64,000 bases of DNA, from positions 3,739,001-3,803,000 of the forward strand of contig NC_084886.1 in assembly GCF_958979055.1 (NCBI RefSeq), read 5' to 3'. The DNA comes from Alnus glutinosa (Eukaryota > Streptophyta > Magnoliopsida > Fagales > Betulaceae). Shown piece by piece: positions 23,567 to 35,813 of the stretch (positions are counted from its first letter, which is position 1; each line of letters opens with the position of its first letter). Both the position numbers and the translations under genes were made by a program. The notes under the pieces are model-generated. The model ran no database searches, was not told the DNA's origin, and saw nothing but the letters and a program-made list of their open reading frames with translations.

Positions 23567-24192
23567 GTCCGTACAGATGCTCTTTGTTTTTTTCTTTTCC
23601 TCTGCAAGTACTCACGCTTTCTCTGTGTTTTTACGTCTTTACGAAACTGAATCAGACTGTCTCACCGTGGAGTTCGATTTCGATCTGATTCTCGCCCACG
23701 GTTCTTGTTCCTTTCTTTTCGAATTTGAGCGAGTCATAAGGCTTGCTTTGGTGTTTTTGGCTCTTTTCTGATTGTCTCTCACCAGTACTGTTTTTGAGAA
23801 TCTGTGTTGTTGTTCATCCGACCAAGAAATGCGATCCTGCTGTAATCGTTTGAGCTGAATTCTTATGCTCACAATTTTACATGAATTTGACGAATTTCAA
23901 AACATGTTTATGTTTTGTCTGATTTCTATTTCTCAGTATCGTAGATTCTGAAACCGATCCATTAAAGAAATGAATCCGATAAATTCCCTTTGACCATCCA
24001 AGCAAGTTTAAGTTCATTGATTTTGATTTTTTTTTTTTTTGATTTTTTTTTTTTTGGTTTTATCAGAAAGAAATGTCAAACGATTCCGTTTCTTATCAGA
24101 ATCAACACGATTATGATTAGTTTCTTCTTTGTTCATTTCCTTCGGTGAATTACAACTTATTACTTTCCTAAGTTAATTCTTGGAATCAGCAG
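23567..24192 (+). other. Probable 5'-UTR intron of the carbonic anhydrase gene
   Basis: A donor AGAAAG|GTCCGT at 23567 and an acceptor ATCAGCAG at 24192 bracket a T-rich stretch with no coding content. The acceptor lies 10 nt upstream of the ATG. A TATA-like CTCTATACATA lies near 23453. Leader introns are common in plant housekeeping genes. This is inferred from signals only. Confidence 0.45.
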
Positions 24193-24201
24193 AGGGAAGA
24201 C

Positions 24202-26153
24202 ATGGCGACAGAGTCATACGAGGAGGCCATTGCAGAACTCACGAAGCTTCTCAGGTACACGGTCTTCTCTTTCCTTCGTCGTTCAAACAAAGCAGCCCTT
24301 GGACCGTGGTTCATTTTTCAGTAAATATTCAACAATTTTCCATCCTATAATGTCATTTTACATTCCATTCCTTAACGCCCATCATTAAATCAGACAACAT
24401 TTGAGGACGCGTTTGAGGTCGCCCTTTTCCCCGTGGGACCCATAAAACAACGGTTTAGATCAGCCGTTTGTCAGATGGGTCCCCACTTGAACTGATTGTA
24501 GTCTGAGAATCTGACTTTGGTAAACCATTTTCTGTTACAGTGCCAATGCTGACCTCGGGGAAATTGCCGCCGCAAAGATCAAGCAGATAACGGCCGAGTT
24601 GCAGGCGGCCGATTCGAAGCAGTTCGATCCGGTCGAGAGGATCAAAACCGGGTTCATACACTTCAAGAAACATAACTTTGAGTACGTTCTCAAAGTCCTT
24701 GGACAGCTTATGTTGTGTTATGTCCCAGTTAGCTGGAACATGCTGTTTGTCTAAATTAGTAAATTCCCTTCTTTTGCTTCAAAGTGCCCAAATTGCCCTT
24801 TCCATGTCAATTAAAATGATATGCCCATAACTAGTAGATTCGGATATGGCTTTGGTCCTATTCGGTTTAACAAACCATCATTTGGTTGGTAAATCACTAA
24901 TGAAAAATATTTTATTATAAATTATTCACAAATTAAGGTATGTCTATAATTAATGAAATTGCCAAGAGTGTATGGTTAATAAGTTAGTTACTAACTAATT
25001 AAATTGATAAATCAATTTTTTATTTAATCTTTGTAGTAAAAACTATAATACTCTTAACAGTACTTTCTGTTTGGTACGCGTAATGGCTTTTCTATTAAAA
25101 AAATGAATAATTTTTATTGAAATAATAATAAAAAAAAAGTGAAATGAAATAGTTTTGGAATAATCATTCCCATTGCGCATGAAGAATGATTATTTCAAGT
25201 GTTAGATACTTATTATATACTCTAATACTAAAGCTATTCTATTTTACTTTCTGCTATTCTTAATAAAAATTATTATATTTTTTTAATAAAATAGTTATTT
25301 TACGTACCAAATTTAATCTTAGTTCAAAGTACAAAGCTTTTCATAATTTATAGTGTAATTCTATCTTCAATGGTATCAATGAATTTGTGTGGGGATATGA
25401 ACATAGGGTAGTTGTGGGGTTCCCTTATTTTTAATGCTCGTGATGTAGACATTTGTATGGTTGAAATAGCATGATTCTTAATGGTGCTTTTAACATGCCA
25501 AAAGCATAAATAATTTGGATATTCCCGGATTGTTGGAGCTTAACAAGCTTCAGTGATCCTGGGAAAAAAAAAAAAAAAAAGTTTGTGTTAGAAGAAAATC
25601 ATGGAATTTTTATTTAATTTAGGGAACAAAGTTATTTAACTGGGGGATTGTCTGTAATGGGGATTGATAGCAAACCTTTTCCGTCTGTAATTTACTTTTT
25701 TAGACACTTAACAGTGTTACGGCGTGCCTTTTTTCAGAAAGAATCCTGCATTGTACGGTGATCTTGCCAAATGCCAGAGCCCCAAGGTTTGTTATCCTAT
25801 TATCAGTAACGTTTTGTTTTTTAGTTTCAAATAGCATTTATAAAATTATATCTTTTTCCCAAAAAAGATTCCAGAAAGTAAGTTTATTTTATTTTCAGTT
25901 GCGTCTTTGTTTGATAATAATTTTTGTCTTGAAAAATTTTATTTAATCTTTTTGAATTTTCTTCACGTTTACAATTATCCCATAAACATAAAAAAAAAAT
26001 TCAATTTACTATATCAATTTTTATTTTTTTAATGTCACTAATCCGTTAGGATTTAATTCTTTCAATTATTACGGAGGGACATCAAAATATCCCTCATTTT
26101 TTTTAGAAAAAAATTGCAAGTATTTAATTGTTGGTTAGGATTTGACAAAATTT

Positions 26154-26186
<33 letters not shown>

Positions 26187-26452
26187 AGTTGCTTGATTTT
26201 TTTTTTAATTTTTTTTTTAAAATATGGGTATTTTAAAATTTTTATGGGATTTAATGAAAAATCTTAACAAATTGATGAAATTGAAAAATTGATACATTAA
26301 ATTGAGAGTTTTTTAAATTTATGGGATAATTGCAAAAGCGAAGATAATTTAGAGGGTTAAGCAAAGTTTCTCATTTATTTTTATTTGTTTTTAAAACAAA
26401 AAATTAACAACCATTTTAAAACATAAAACACTTAAAACTATTTTTATCACCC

Positions 26453-26491
<39 letters not shown>

Positions 26492-29353
26492 ACTTTTATC
26501 ACAATGTCACATCAATGCACTTTTTTTTGAAAAAAAAAAAAAAAAAAAAAATACTCTCTTTGAAGCATTAGTAATTAAACGGAGTCATGGTTTTTCAGAT
26601 AAGAGGAACGATTCAGATTGGGTCCAAACTGAAATTGAATTTGTTAGAATTAAAATACGTGTCCCATGATTGTGTCTCAATATAATTAAACGAATTCAGT
26701 TTTAACAAGAAACAACCTTGTAGAGCAAAATTGTGTGTTTCCTTCTGAGTTCTGGCTTTTAGTGGAACTCAATGCTAGTGAAGAAATTGGGTAATTGTTG
26801 GGTCCATGATTTGCCCTTCCATTGTATGCGCCCGATGGTCGTCAATATTTTACTGTGAACTTCACCTACTTGCTGCTTTTGGAAACTGTCGGTGAAATTA
26901 TGGCTCCAAGTGCTTGAAAAAGTGGGAAGCTTTTGTAGACATAAGTAAAAATTACATTAATTTTGAAAAAATACAATAAAATAAGTTTCTTTCTAGCATT
27001 ACTCGGACTTACATTACCGTACATTCAATGAGCTAATTAACATAGTTTTTTAATTATTTTTTATTTTTTTCCTACGCAGTTTTTGGTATTTGCATGCTCA
27101 GACTCTCGAGTCTGCCCCTCCCATATCCTGAATTTCCAACCGGGGGAGGCCTTTATGGTACGAAACATCGCCAATATGGTCCCGCCATACGACAAGGTTT
27201 GCCTAGCAGTAAATTTTTGTCTGCACTTCTAGACTTTTCTAGTCATCTGCTAGGTGTCATGTATTGGATGTTGCCACGCTTGGCGACGACAAGGGATCAT
27301 GAATTGGATCGTACGACATTAACTTAACTCTTAATCAATCCCTCAAAAAGCTTTTGTTTTAATTTTTCTAATATCGTTTATTTCTTTCTGTTTAATTATA
27401 CTTGTTTGGTTACTGCAGACCAAATACTCTGGCGTGGGGGCGGCAATTGAATATGCAGTTTTGCATCTGAAGGTGAATAATACGATAGCCTCGATCTCTT
27501 TATGCCGTCCAACTATATTCTTACACGTCATCTATTTCTTTAGTGGTAGTTGCTCTTTTGGTGGGAGGGACACGACTCCTTGGTTGGGGCATTTAGGGAA
27601 ACGTGATGTCTAGTCACTGTGCTTTCCCCACACGAGTTTCCAACTTTAAAGCCAACCAGAGCCCAACCGACGAATGTCTACATACTTCACAAAAAAAGCA
27701 TTGAATTAATTAGCATCCACTTCCCCCACCTTTGGAGATAATAAATGGATAAAATCCTTATGCATTCCCTTACTAAATGCCTATCGAAAAGGGCAGTATA
27801 TATATATATATATATATATAAAAGACGCTAATATATAGATAGTGATTGGAGTTTGTGTTATTGTTTGTCTTTACAAATTTATTTACACACTTTATTTTTA
27901 CAATTTATTCATCTTTAAAATATGTAAAGAAAACTGTCAATAAAAGTTTGACGTTTAGGTCAGGTAATCTCTTGAAGTGATGGGGGTCACTAAAGTTGTT
28001 TGATTGGTTTATATTTATATACGGCAAATAATAAATGATTAGGGTGGTTGAATTGTTTGAAGGGAAAAAATGAAAAAAAGTCGGAATAGTTTGCCTAAAA
28101 AGAAAAAGTAGTAATTATAATAATATAGACACCGCTTTTTTTTTTTGCCCTTTATTCCGATACTGATCCAAAAAGAGAAAGCATTTCAGGTCCAAAATAT
28201 AGTGGTAATTGGACACAGCTGCTGTGGTGGTATAAAGGGACTCATGTCTATTCCGGACGATGGGACCACTGCCAGGTACGACTCTCTCCTCTATCATGTT
28301 CGCATGATGGCTAATTAATTAAAATTCATACTAGAAACTTAAAGCTCCCATGTGTCAAACTATCACTTTCATGTCGAGCCGAAGAATAAGGAGCAGGAAA
28401 TATTTCTACAAAGATTAGGGGAAAAAAAAAAAAAAAAAAAAGGTAAAAAATTAGATGTTTCACAGTGGTGCCATATTCTTGGAAGCGTCCAAAAAGTACG
28501 ATAAAGCAAGAAGGGCATCCTTTGTTGCCCCCCACATGATCGGAAAGAGATAGGACTTAGGAGTCATATTATATATATATATATATATATTCTTTAATAT
28601 AATCCTTTATGTCTTCTTCCCATGTCAACATGAAAGGATTCGGGATGCATATTCCTTAATTAGTAAGGAATTTGTGATAATATTTCAGTTTAGGTACGTA
28701 AATTATGGATAGCCTTATATCTCTTCAGTACTAAATCAAGTCATCTGAAAATTGGTTATGTTGAAGTTGGATTTAATCTAATTAACAATTTGATTGCTTT
28801 CGATCAGTGATTTCATTGAGCAATGGGTCCAAATCTGCTCACCCGCGAAGGCCAAGGTTAAGGCAGATCACAGTGAGTTAAGTTTCGCGGAGCAGTGCAC
28901 CAACTGCGAGAAGGTAAAAAATTACCCATTGCATATATACATGCACCATATTATTAATTATCACTTCAAAATAATTCAGGCAAATTAAAATGCTCATTCA
29001 CACCTGAAAATAACAAACTTGAGGAAACTATTTACTTAATTTCCGAGTCATCCAAAATATTTTAGGATAACGATTTCAAAACTTGCAATAAGCATCTGGT
29101 AAAATTATTGTTTAGTCTTTAAAATTGTGTAATTTTTTTTATAATTAAGTCTGTATGTGAAATTAATGTGGGAACCTAATGCATGCAGGAGGCTGTGAAT
29201 GTGTCGCTGGGAAACTTATTGACGTATCCGTTTGTGGGAAATGCTGTGGCGAACAAAACATTAGCTGTGAAGGGTGCACACTACGATTTTGTCAAAGGAA
29301 CTTTTCAGCTCTGGGATCTTGAGTCCAAAGTTTCGCACTTCTTTTCTGAATGA
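24202..29353 (+). CDS. Beta carbonic anhydrase (cytosolic type)
   Basis: Complete eight-exon gene; exons 24202-24254, 24541-24681, 25738-25786, 27080-27196, 27419-27472, 28190-28275, 28808-28913 and 29189-29353 all have GT-AG borders and compatible phases, giving 256 residues. It catalyses reversible hydration of CO2 to bicarbonate. Zinc ligands are visible as C87 (in ACSDSR), H147 and C150 (in GHSCCGG), with the catalytic Asp89-Arg91 dyad. The spacing of 60 and 3 residues between ligands is that of plant beta enzymes. Other family blocks are [55 protein letters not shown] and [12 protein letters not shown]. The protein starts [18 protein letters not shown], with no chloroplast transit peptide. 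It therefore most likely stays in the cytosol, unless an alternative upstream start exists. Introns 3 and 5 are AT-rich, and intron 3 hosts a MITE. Confidence 0.96.
25945..26375. mobile_element. Foldback MITE inside intron 3 of the carbonic anhydrase gene
   Basis: Inverted arms with TTTACAATTATCCCATAAAC on the left and TTATGGGATAATTGCAAAAG on the right, plus CAATTTACTATATCAATT against AATTGATACATTAAATTG. Same family as 3957-4392. A long (A)n run sits in the loop at about 26155-26186. Confidence 0.65.
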
Positions 29354-29639
29354 GCATCTGGTACACTGTCGTTCTGTTCATCTCGTACGTACGTAATTGT
29401 TTTTTGTTTTCCGACGTTGCGTGCTGTACATGTTGTCTTAAATAACACGTTTGGACACATACTGCAGTATTCCATGAAATTACTTCTGGAAATCTATGTG
29501 ATATCTGGCTTGAATAAATATAATACTACTTTTTTAATCCTCTAACCTGACTTTTTATTGTCTTGTCCTTTAACTAATTGTTGGACGTTTGATTTTCGAA
29601 CGTACGTGTATCGAACATAATAAATAAAAACATATCTTT

Positions 29640-29682
29640 CGGGTTTTTTTTTATTTTTTTTTATTTTTTTTTATTTTTTTTA
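29640..29682. repeat. Simple repeat (T9A)n
   Basis: Four consecutive runs of nine to ten T followed by one A. Confidence 0.8.
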
Positions 29683-29817
29683 AAAGAAATTTGAGGTGAC
29701 TAAGAAGTCGGTGGTTTCGCCTGCACTCTGGTCTTGAACTATTAAATTGAATAACGAGTCGCCTACAAAATAAGGAGAGAAACCCTAGGGTGTTGCTGTC
29801 AGGGCCAGCTGAAGGGG

Positions 29818-30030
29818 AATAGGATCCTCTTTATGGATACTATTCATTTTAAATGAAATGTCAGGATTTGAAGTTGGTATATCTAACATTGTATATGAAG
29901 TTAATGTTAATATGTCTTTTAAAATTTTAAATAATGTGAAATCATGTATACTATTAGATATATTAACTTTAATTTCTGACCATAAAATGGATATTATCCA
30001 TTTCATTTGAAATGAAGAGGATCCTATTCT
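29818..30030. mobile_element. MITE with GAATAGGATCCTCTT inverted ends
   Basis: About 213 bp. The left end GAATAGGATCCTCTT pairs with AAGAGGATCCTATTC at the right end. The next blocks (TTTAAATGAAATGTCAGG against a TTTCATTTGAAATG region) are also inverted. No ORF of substance. It lies directly beside the LTR element that follows. Confidence 0.75.
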
Positions 30031-30046
30031 AGCGGTAGAGCCTTCG

Positions 30047-30664
30047 TGACGCCGGGCAGAATAGCGATTATTCTGTAGGCTAATCAACAAGTAATTTGCA
30101 AGGAAGAAACAAGAAAATCACCCGAAAACAGAGAGAAAACTCTTAATTTTGATAATTAATCAATAACAATAATTTGCTGAAAAACACCCACAAGCCGGGC
30201 TAATATAGCTGAAAATTCAACCTCTAGGATTTTACCAAAAATAGCAAAACCCTAAAAAAATCTCCTAAGACTTGAATAAATACAAATAAGCATATTATGG
30301 AAATACTTGGTACCAAAGAATATCTCCAAATTAATGGAAAATACTTGGTGCCAAAGAATGACCATATTTAGGGAAAAAAATAATAACTATAATATTACTT
30401 GACGACAACGTAAATATAAATATGAGAATTCTTTAAAAGATGAATCGAGAGATTTGTTGATAGTCTCTTCTTTCCTTCTTGGTCTTTCTCTTGATGGATG
30501 TTGACAACTCGGTAGAGAATATCTTTTAAATCACAATTGTCAAAGGTCTCTTCTTTTCTTCTTGAGTAATTGACCCTTCCCTTTCTTGCTTAAATCAAAC
30601 CAATCACATCACCACATTATAGACTAATTAATTCTATAGTTGCGTCCGATTTCGTCCTGCATCA
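30047..30664 (-). repeat. 3' LTR of the small gypsy element
   Basis: 618 bp direct repeat of 31694-32313, with the TG...CA ends of an LTR on the minus strand. Confidence 0.9.
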
Positions 30665-31188
30665 GTCTCACCGGGTTGAAAAGAATTCGTCCTCGAATTT
30701 GAATCTTTTTTACCTCGATCTTTTGGAAGGCCGATTAATTCATTCCATCTCGTATTTCTCAATACCAAAATAACTTGAAACCAGAAAATAAATAAATTGC
30801 AACTCATCACAACAACTAGCCTCACACTGAATTGAAATAATTCAATCTTCTCACGTCTTTTATTTATTTTCTCCAATTCACGCTCGATAAAAGTCTTCAA
30901 TGAATTATCAATTTTTTTTTTACCGCAAAAATTAAAATTGTCATTCGTCATACCAAAACCAACATTCAAATTATTACTAGAAGAACTTGATAGAAAATTT
31001 TCAATCCCAAGAAAATCAACATAACTAACTTCCTCATTACTCAACTGAAATCCCTCGTTATGTAGATTTTCATCAAACACACGGTAGTCATTATTTTTTT
31101 CAATAAATTTTATTGCATCACCCACAAAACTTACCTCTTTCAATAAATCTTATTCTTCATGATAGACATCATAAATTGGGGAAGAATT

Positions 31189-31665
31189 TCAATCCACAAA
31201 TCCTTGTGAAGGATTTTCAACATCTTCATGTTCAACATCATCATGAACATCTACATGTATGAACTCCTCATCAACGAATTCGTATTCTTGAAACTCTTCA
31301 TCAACAATTTCTTCATCCCGACCACGTTGTTCCCGGTATAGAGCAGGATTGTGATACGGGTTGTCGAAGGTGGAATCAAAATTGGAGTTCATCTCACAAT
31401 TGCCGACTTCCTGCGCCGTTAGGCGTTGGGCTAACTCTGCAACTTGCCTTTGCAAATCCTCAATCATCATATCCTGAACGTTACGATCATGATGCGGAGC
31501 TTCCTCAATCGAAACCTACTCACGACGACCACCACGACTACGACCACCAACCATCGAAACTGATGAAGAACAATCATGGTGCGGAGCTTCCTCATTCGGA
31601 ACCTGCTCACGACGATCACCACGACTACGACCACCAACCATCGAAATTGATGAAGAACTCGTCTC
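31189..31665 (-). pseudogene. Gag N-terminal fragment, broken
   Basis: Open from about 31470 to 31189 (about 93 codons), containing the gag-like blocks cited for the parent element and an acidic tail. Upstream (31490-31665) an 87-bp segment encoding MVGGRSRGG-type sequence is duplicated in tandem and in phase (29 codons). The copy nearer the body carries an in-frame TAG (RRE-stop at about 31512), so the frame is interrupted. Confidence 0.7.
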
Positions 31666-31679
31666 AGGAAAGTGCTGAA

Positions 31680-31691
31680 GCTTTGATACCA
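31680..31691 (-). promoter_or_regulatory. Primer-binding site of the small gypsy element
   Basis: On the minus strand TGGTATCAAAGC starts two bases after the 5' LTR. It matches the initiator-methionine tRNA primer site TGGTATCAGAGC with one change. Confidence 0.8.
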
Positions 31692-31693
31692 AT

Positions 31694-32313
31694 TGACGCC
31701 GGAACAGAATAGCGATTATTCTATAGGCTAATCAATAGGTAATTTGCAAGGAAGAAACTAAAAAATTCACCCCAAAACAGAGAGAAAACTCTGAATTTTG
31801 ATAACTAATCAATAATAATAAGCTGTTGAAAAACGCCCACAAGCCGGGCTAATATAGCTGAAAATTCGACCTCTAGGATTTTACCAAAAATAGCAAAACC
31901 CTAAAAAAATCTCCTAAGACTTGAATAAATACAAATAAGCATATTATGGAAATACTTGGTACCAAAGAATATCTCCAAATTAATGGAAAATACTTGGTGC
32001 TAAAGAATGACCATATTTAGGGAAAAAAATAATAACTATAATATTACTTGACGACAACGTAAATATAAATATGAGAATTCTTTAAAAGATGAATCGAGAG
32101 ATTTGTCGATAGTCTCTTCTTTCCTTCTTGGTCTTTCTCTTGATGGATGTTGACAACTCGGTAGAGAATATCTTTTAAATCACAATTGTCAAATGTCTCT
32201 TATTTTCTTCTTGAGTAGTTGACTCTTCCCTTTCTTGCTTAAATCAAACCAATCACATCACCACATTATAGGCTAATTAATTCTATGGTTGCGTCCAATT
32301 TCGTCATGCATCA
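31694..32313 (-). repeat. 5' LTR of the small gypsy element
   Basis: 620 bp. It contains the same blocks as 30047-30664 in the same order and ends next to the primer-binding site. Confidence 0.9.
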
Positions 32314-32318
32314 CTTCG

Positions 32319-35300
32319 ACAGTCAAATCAATATTTTATCTAACAAAAATAAATAGAAATGATAGAGTTTTTCTTTGAGGGAGGAGACCTATCTCAGTTA
32401 TGGAGAGTAACGGTCTTTTATTTGAGGCACTTTTTTGGACTTTTATAAGATTGGACCTTTATTTTAATTGGACCGTAACTGTATGCCTACATTTATCAGC
32501 ATCACAATATATGTTGCTGTTTATAATAGACTAGTTTATGTGTCAATTTTCTTTATTTTATTTATTTATTATTGGTATAATTTTCAAGTAGATTTGAACA
32601 AAAAACTGAACTCGTTGAGATAGAGAAACTGAGATGGAAACACGGGCAATAAATAGAATTGTTTTGGGCCTTTCCCAACTAGGATACTTTCTTATACCGG
32701 TAACCAGGGTTGGGAGCTTGGGCTTGGGCTTGAGCTTGGGCTTGCACAATATAGAATTTGCCAATTTCGTAACGAACAACTAGGTTTAGGTCTACCCTAA
32801 CTTTTCCTGAGCAAATTAATATGGTTTGGCTTTCTCATTTCATGTGGGTTTCAGACCACCTTTTTGAGTTTTGTTTTATGTACCACAAGATTTTTTTTTT
32901 TTTTAAAAAAAATAAGGCATGTTACAAAAGTTAACCTCTTGTTTGCCCTTTTTGTTTGGCTTTTGGATCTTATCCAAAGACAAAGGACACTTTTCTTTTG
33001 TCTGAAAACATAGAATATTCTTTTTCTTTTTTGTATTCTATTCTTTATGTTCTTTTGTTAGGCTACAGTGAAAATGTACGGCTAGTAGAAGGTTTAACGG
33101 GATGTGAACCAGTTTACTGACCCAAAAAAAAAAAAACAAGAGTAAAATTTGCCAATTAAAAACTAGAGAATTAAAGCACTAGGTAATGAACAAAAAGTTG
33201 CAACTTGCAATAACGTAAAATTTGGCAGTTTCCCGTCCTCCAATAGGGGTTTATTTATTTAAATCTACATATCTTTTTTTAAAAAAATTTCAACCCCCTC
33301 TTCTAATTTTTCGTTAAATCTTGTTAAAAATTTTAAAATACTCTTCATTCTTTTACGACAAAAAAGAAAAACAAAATATTATAATAGATAATTAAACTGA
33401 AAAAAATGAATATCTTAAATTGACATTTTTAAAAAATTTGATACATTTTACAAAAGTAAAGAAAGATCACAATGATAAATAAAGTTTAGTTTTTTTTTTT
33501 AATTATTATTATTATCGTAATGCACCAAGAGTAATACTTGTACAAACTTGGACAGCACATGGAGAATGGACCCAAGTCACCCAACCACGTGAAGTGAGAC
33601 ATGCCCTCGGTAAAGGGCCAACCTCCACCGTTCTATTTGAGTCAATGGCTCACGGTTTTAAGTTATCGTCACATATTGACGAAATAAATGAGCACACATT
33701 GTCAGGTATTTAAAGTATTTATTTATTATTTTAATTTGTTATTTAAGCTATATTTTTAATTTAAAGTTGAAAAAAATTTACATATCCCTCTCATTAACCA
33801 TCCAATTAACAATGTTTTTTAAACTATTAAAAAGTTGTCAATAGCCTCACAAGTCTAGTAAAAATATAAAATTGACCTTAAAATTTTTTAATAAGACAAA
33901 AATGACCTTACAAATTAAAAAAAAAAAAAAAAAAAAATTAGTTTTAATTTTTTTTATAAAAAAAACGACTTCTTTTAATTTTTTTTTTTTTTTTTTTTTT
34001 AAAGAAAAAGAGAAAACTTTTTTAAATTTTCTTTTAATTTTTTAAATTGTCAATAAGGTGAAAGTTTGAATCGGATATGTAGACTTTACCCTTTAAAAGT
34101 ATTTGTGTGACATGGCACAGAATAAGTCAAAAGAGAGCCACGTGACATTAATTGATGAGTCATTAGTCTTTGAATTTGTTATTATTATTTTTTAACAATG
34201 TCCGATAGGCGCTGTCATATCAATTCAATAAGGCGGGAGTATAATGTGTAGTATTAATCTTAACTAATTAGTCCTATGCGACATATTTATAATTAATTAG
34301 ACAATAAATGCAGAGAAAGACCTATATAGAATAATAATAATAAACTATAAAGACCTAATTGTGAAATGACTTTAAAACCTAAGGATTAATTTGATATTAC
34401 CCTTTCCATATCCGACATGGTATTAAATTTGATAGGAGGATAATAATGAGATGAGAAGACCCATAGACTGATGGTAATAATAGCAGTCACTAAGCAAAGA
34501 TTCATAGGCTGATTGTTTCGATAAAATCACGACCGCAATCATGATTCATAATGCTTGTCTTATTGATTGCCATTTCATTATTCAAATTAATATGTTTTGT
34601 TAAAAAAATCTTCCCAAGGAATATACTTTTTAATTATTGTTGAATTAATAATCAAATTACAATTTCTATGGCCTCCCCCATCTTCATTAATTATTTACTC
34701 TATTTCCTTCTTGTTTCAAGGCAGCTTCAGATTATCTTGTTTGACTTGGACTCCCAAGCTTCACTCATCCTTGGATTCCTTATCCAAAAGCCCTTACTCT
34801 TTTCTTCAATTTTTTCTGATGTAGAAAACTTCACTTCATCTCTCTACCTATCAAATATTTTTTTTAAAATTACACTTTTTATCTACAAAATCACAATTTC
34901 AAACGTGCTCTTAACAATATATTCTCCATAGAGTAACGTATATATCATGTTTAATATGAATGATGAAATAATTATTGGGTCGAATTCTGCAAAGAGAAAA
35001 TTAATTATATCAATATAAGATAAAAGTATCACTTCCGATTAACTCCTTTACAAAGAATAATGGAAAAGTCAAAGGAGAAAGTTCACTTATTTTTTTTAAT
35101 GTAAGATATTGAATATTTCAACTCCTCTGAATCACCTGGCCCTCACCGTTTAATTTTTTCCTTAATTTAAACTGCTAGCGTATAAAATTGTATTTTATAA
35201 ATGAGTAGTTTGGTTATTTTTGTTTATTTCGTAATGATTTAACTGAAAATTTTAACGGAATGGGTAATTGAAATGAGCCCAAAGATTACAATTTCATGTT

Positions 35301-35813
35301 ATAAATTTTAAAAGTTTAGAAAATACCTTTTATTTTTTAAACAAAAAAAAAAGAAATTGTAGAAAGTGAATCGTTTAGGAGCTGCGTTTTTAAATAATTG
35401 TAATTTGAAAACACATAAATATATTTTTTTAAATCGCAAGTAATGTGATTTTTTTTTTTGAAAAAAAAAAAACAAAATTTTAAAGGGTAATATGCAATTT
35501 TAAAAGCCGAACTGTTATTATGCCAAATGTTTAATTGTTTTTTTTTTTAAAATCATTTTTTCAAATCGCACATTTTAAAATTGATATTTTTAAAAAAAAA
35601 AATTACAAACCCAAACAAACTTAAATCATTTAAAAATATTTAATCGGGTATACACAAAATCTAAACACTCCATATAACTCTAACAATTATCCGAAGAACA
35701 CAAAGAATTTTAAATAACTCTAAATCTTGATATACATGAATGATTAGCGACCAAAAAAAAGAGAAAGAAGATTACTGATTAACCAATAAAAGAGGAAAAA
35801 TAAAAAATAAAAA
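32319..35813. other. Intergenic stretch, no supported gene
   Basis: Very AT-rich with many homopolymers. A partly decayed foldback-like region at about 33240-33480 may be related to the MITE at 3957-4392 but is too divergent to call. A CCACGTG motif lies near 33583. Open frames at 34597-34931 look like chance AT-rich translations. The last ~100 bases are probably the 3' UTR of the MYB gene. Confidence 0.45.

Larger units (their letters stand above)
30047..32313 (-). mobile_element. Small non-autonomous Ty3/gypsy LTR retrotransposon
   Basis: Complete structure in minus orientation. The LTRs are 31694-32313 (5') and 30047-30664 (3'), starting TGATGCA and ending GGCGTCA. The flanking target duplication is CTTCG (30042-30046 and 32314-32318). 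The primer-binding site follows the 5' LTR. The interior is only 1029 bp. It keeps a gag N-terminal fragment (MIEDLQRQVAELAQRL, then DNPYHNPALYREQRGRDEE, as in plant gypsy gag) and the end of a pol-like reading frame (SRTNSFQPGETDAG) overlapping the 3' LTR, but no protease, RT, RNase H or integrase. The LTRs differ by small substitutions and 2 bp of length, so the insertion is not recent. Confidence 0.92.

Noticed and set aside
33240..33480. Third copy of the foldback MITE of 3957-4392
   Set aside because: Only a few AT-rich words agree; without an alignment the similarity could be compositional.
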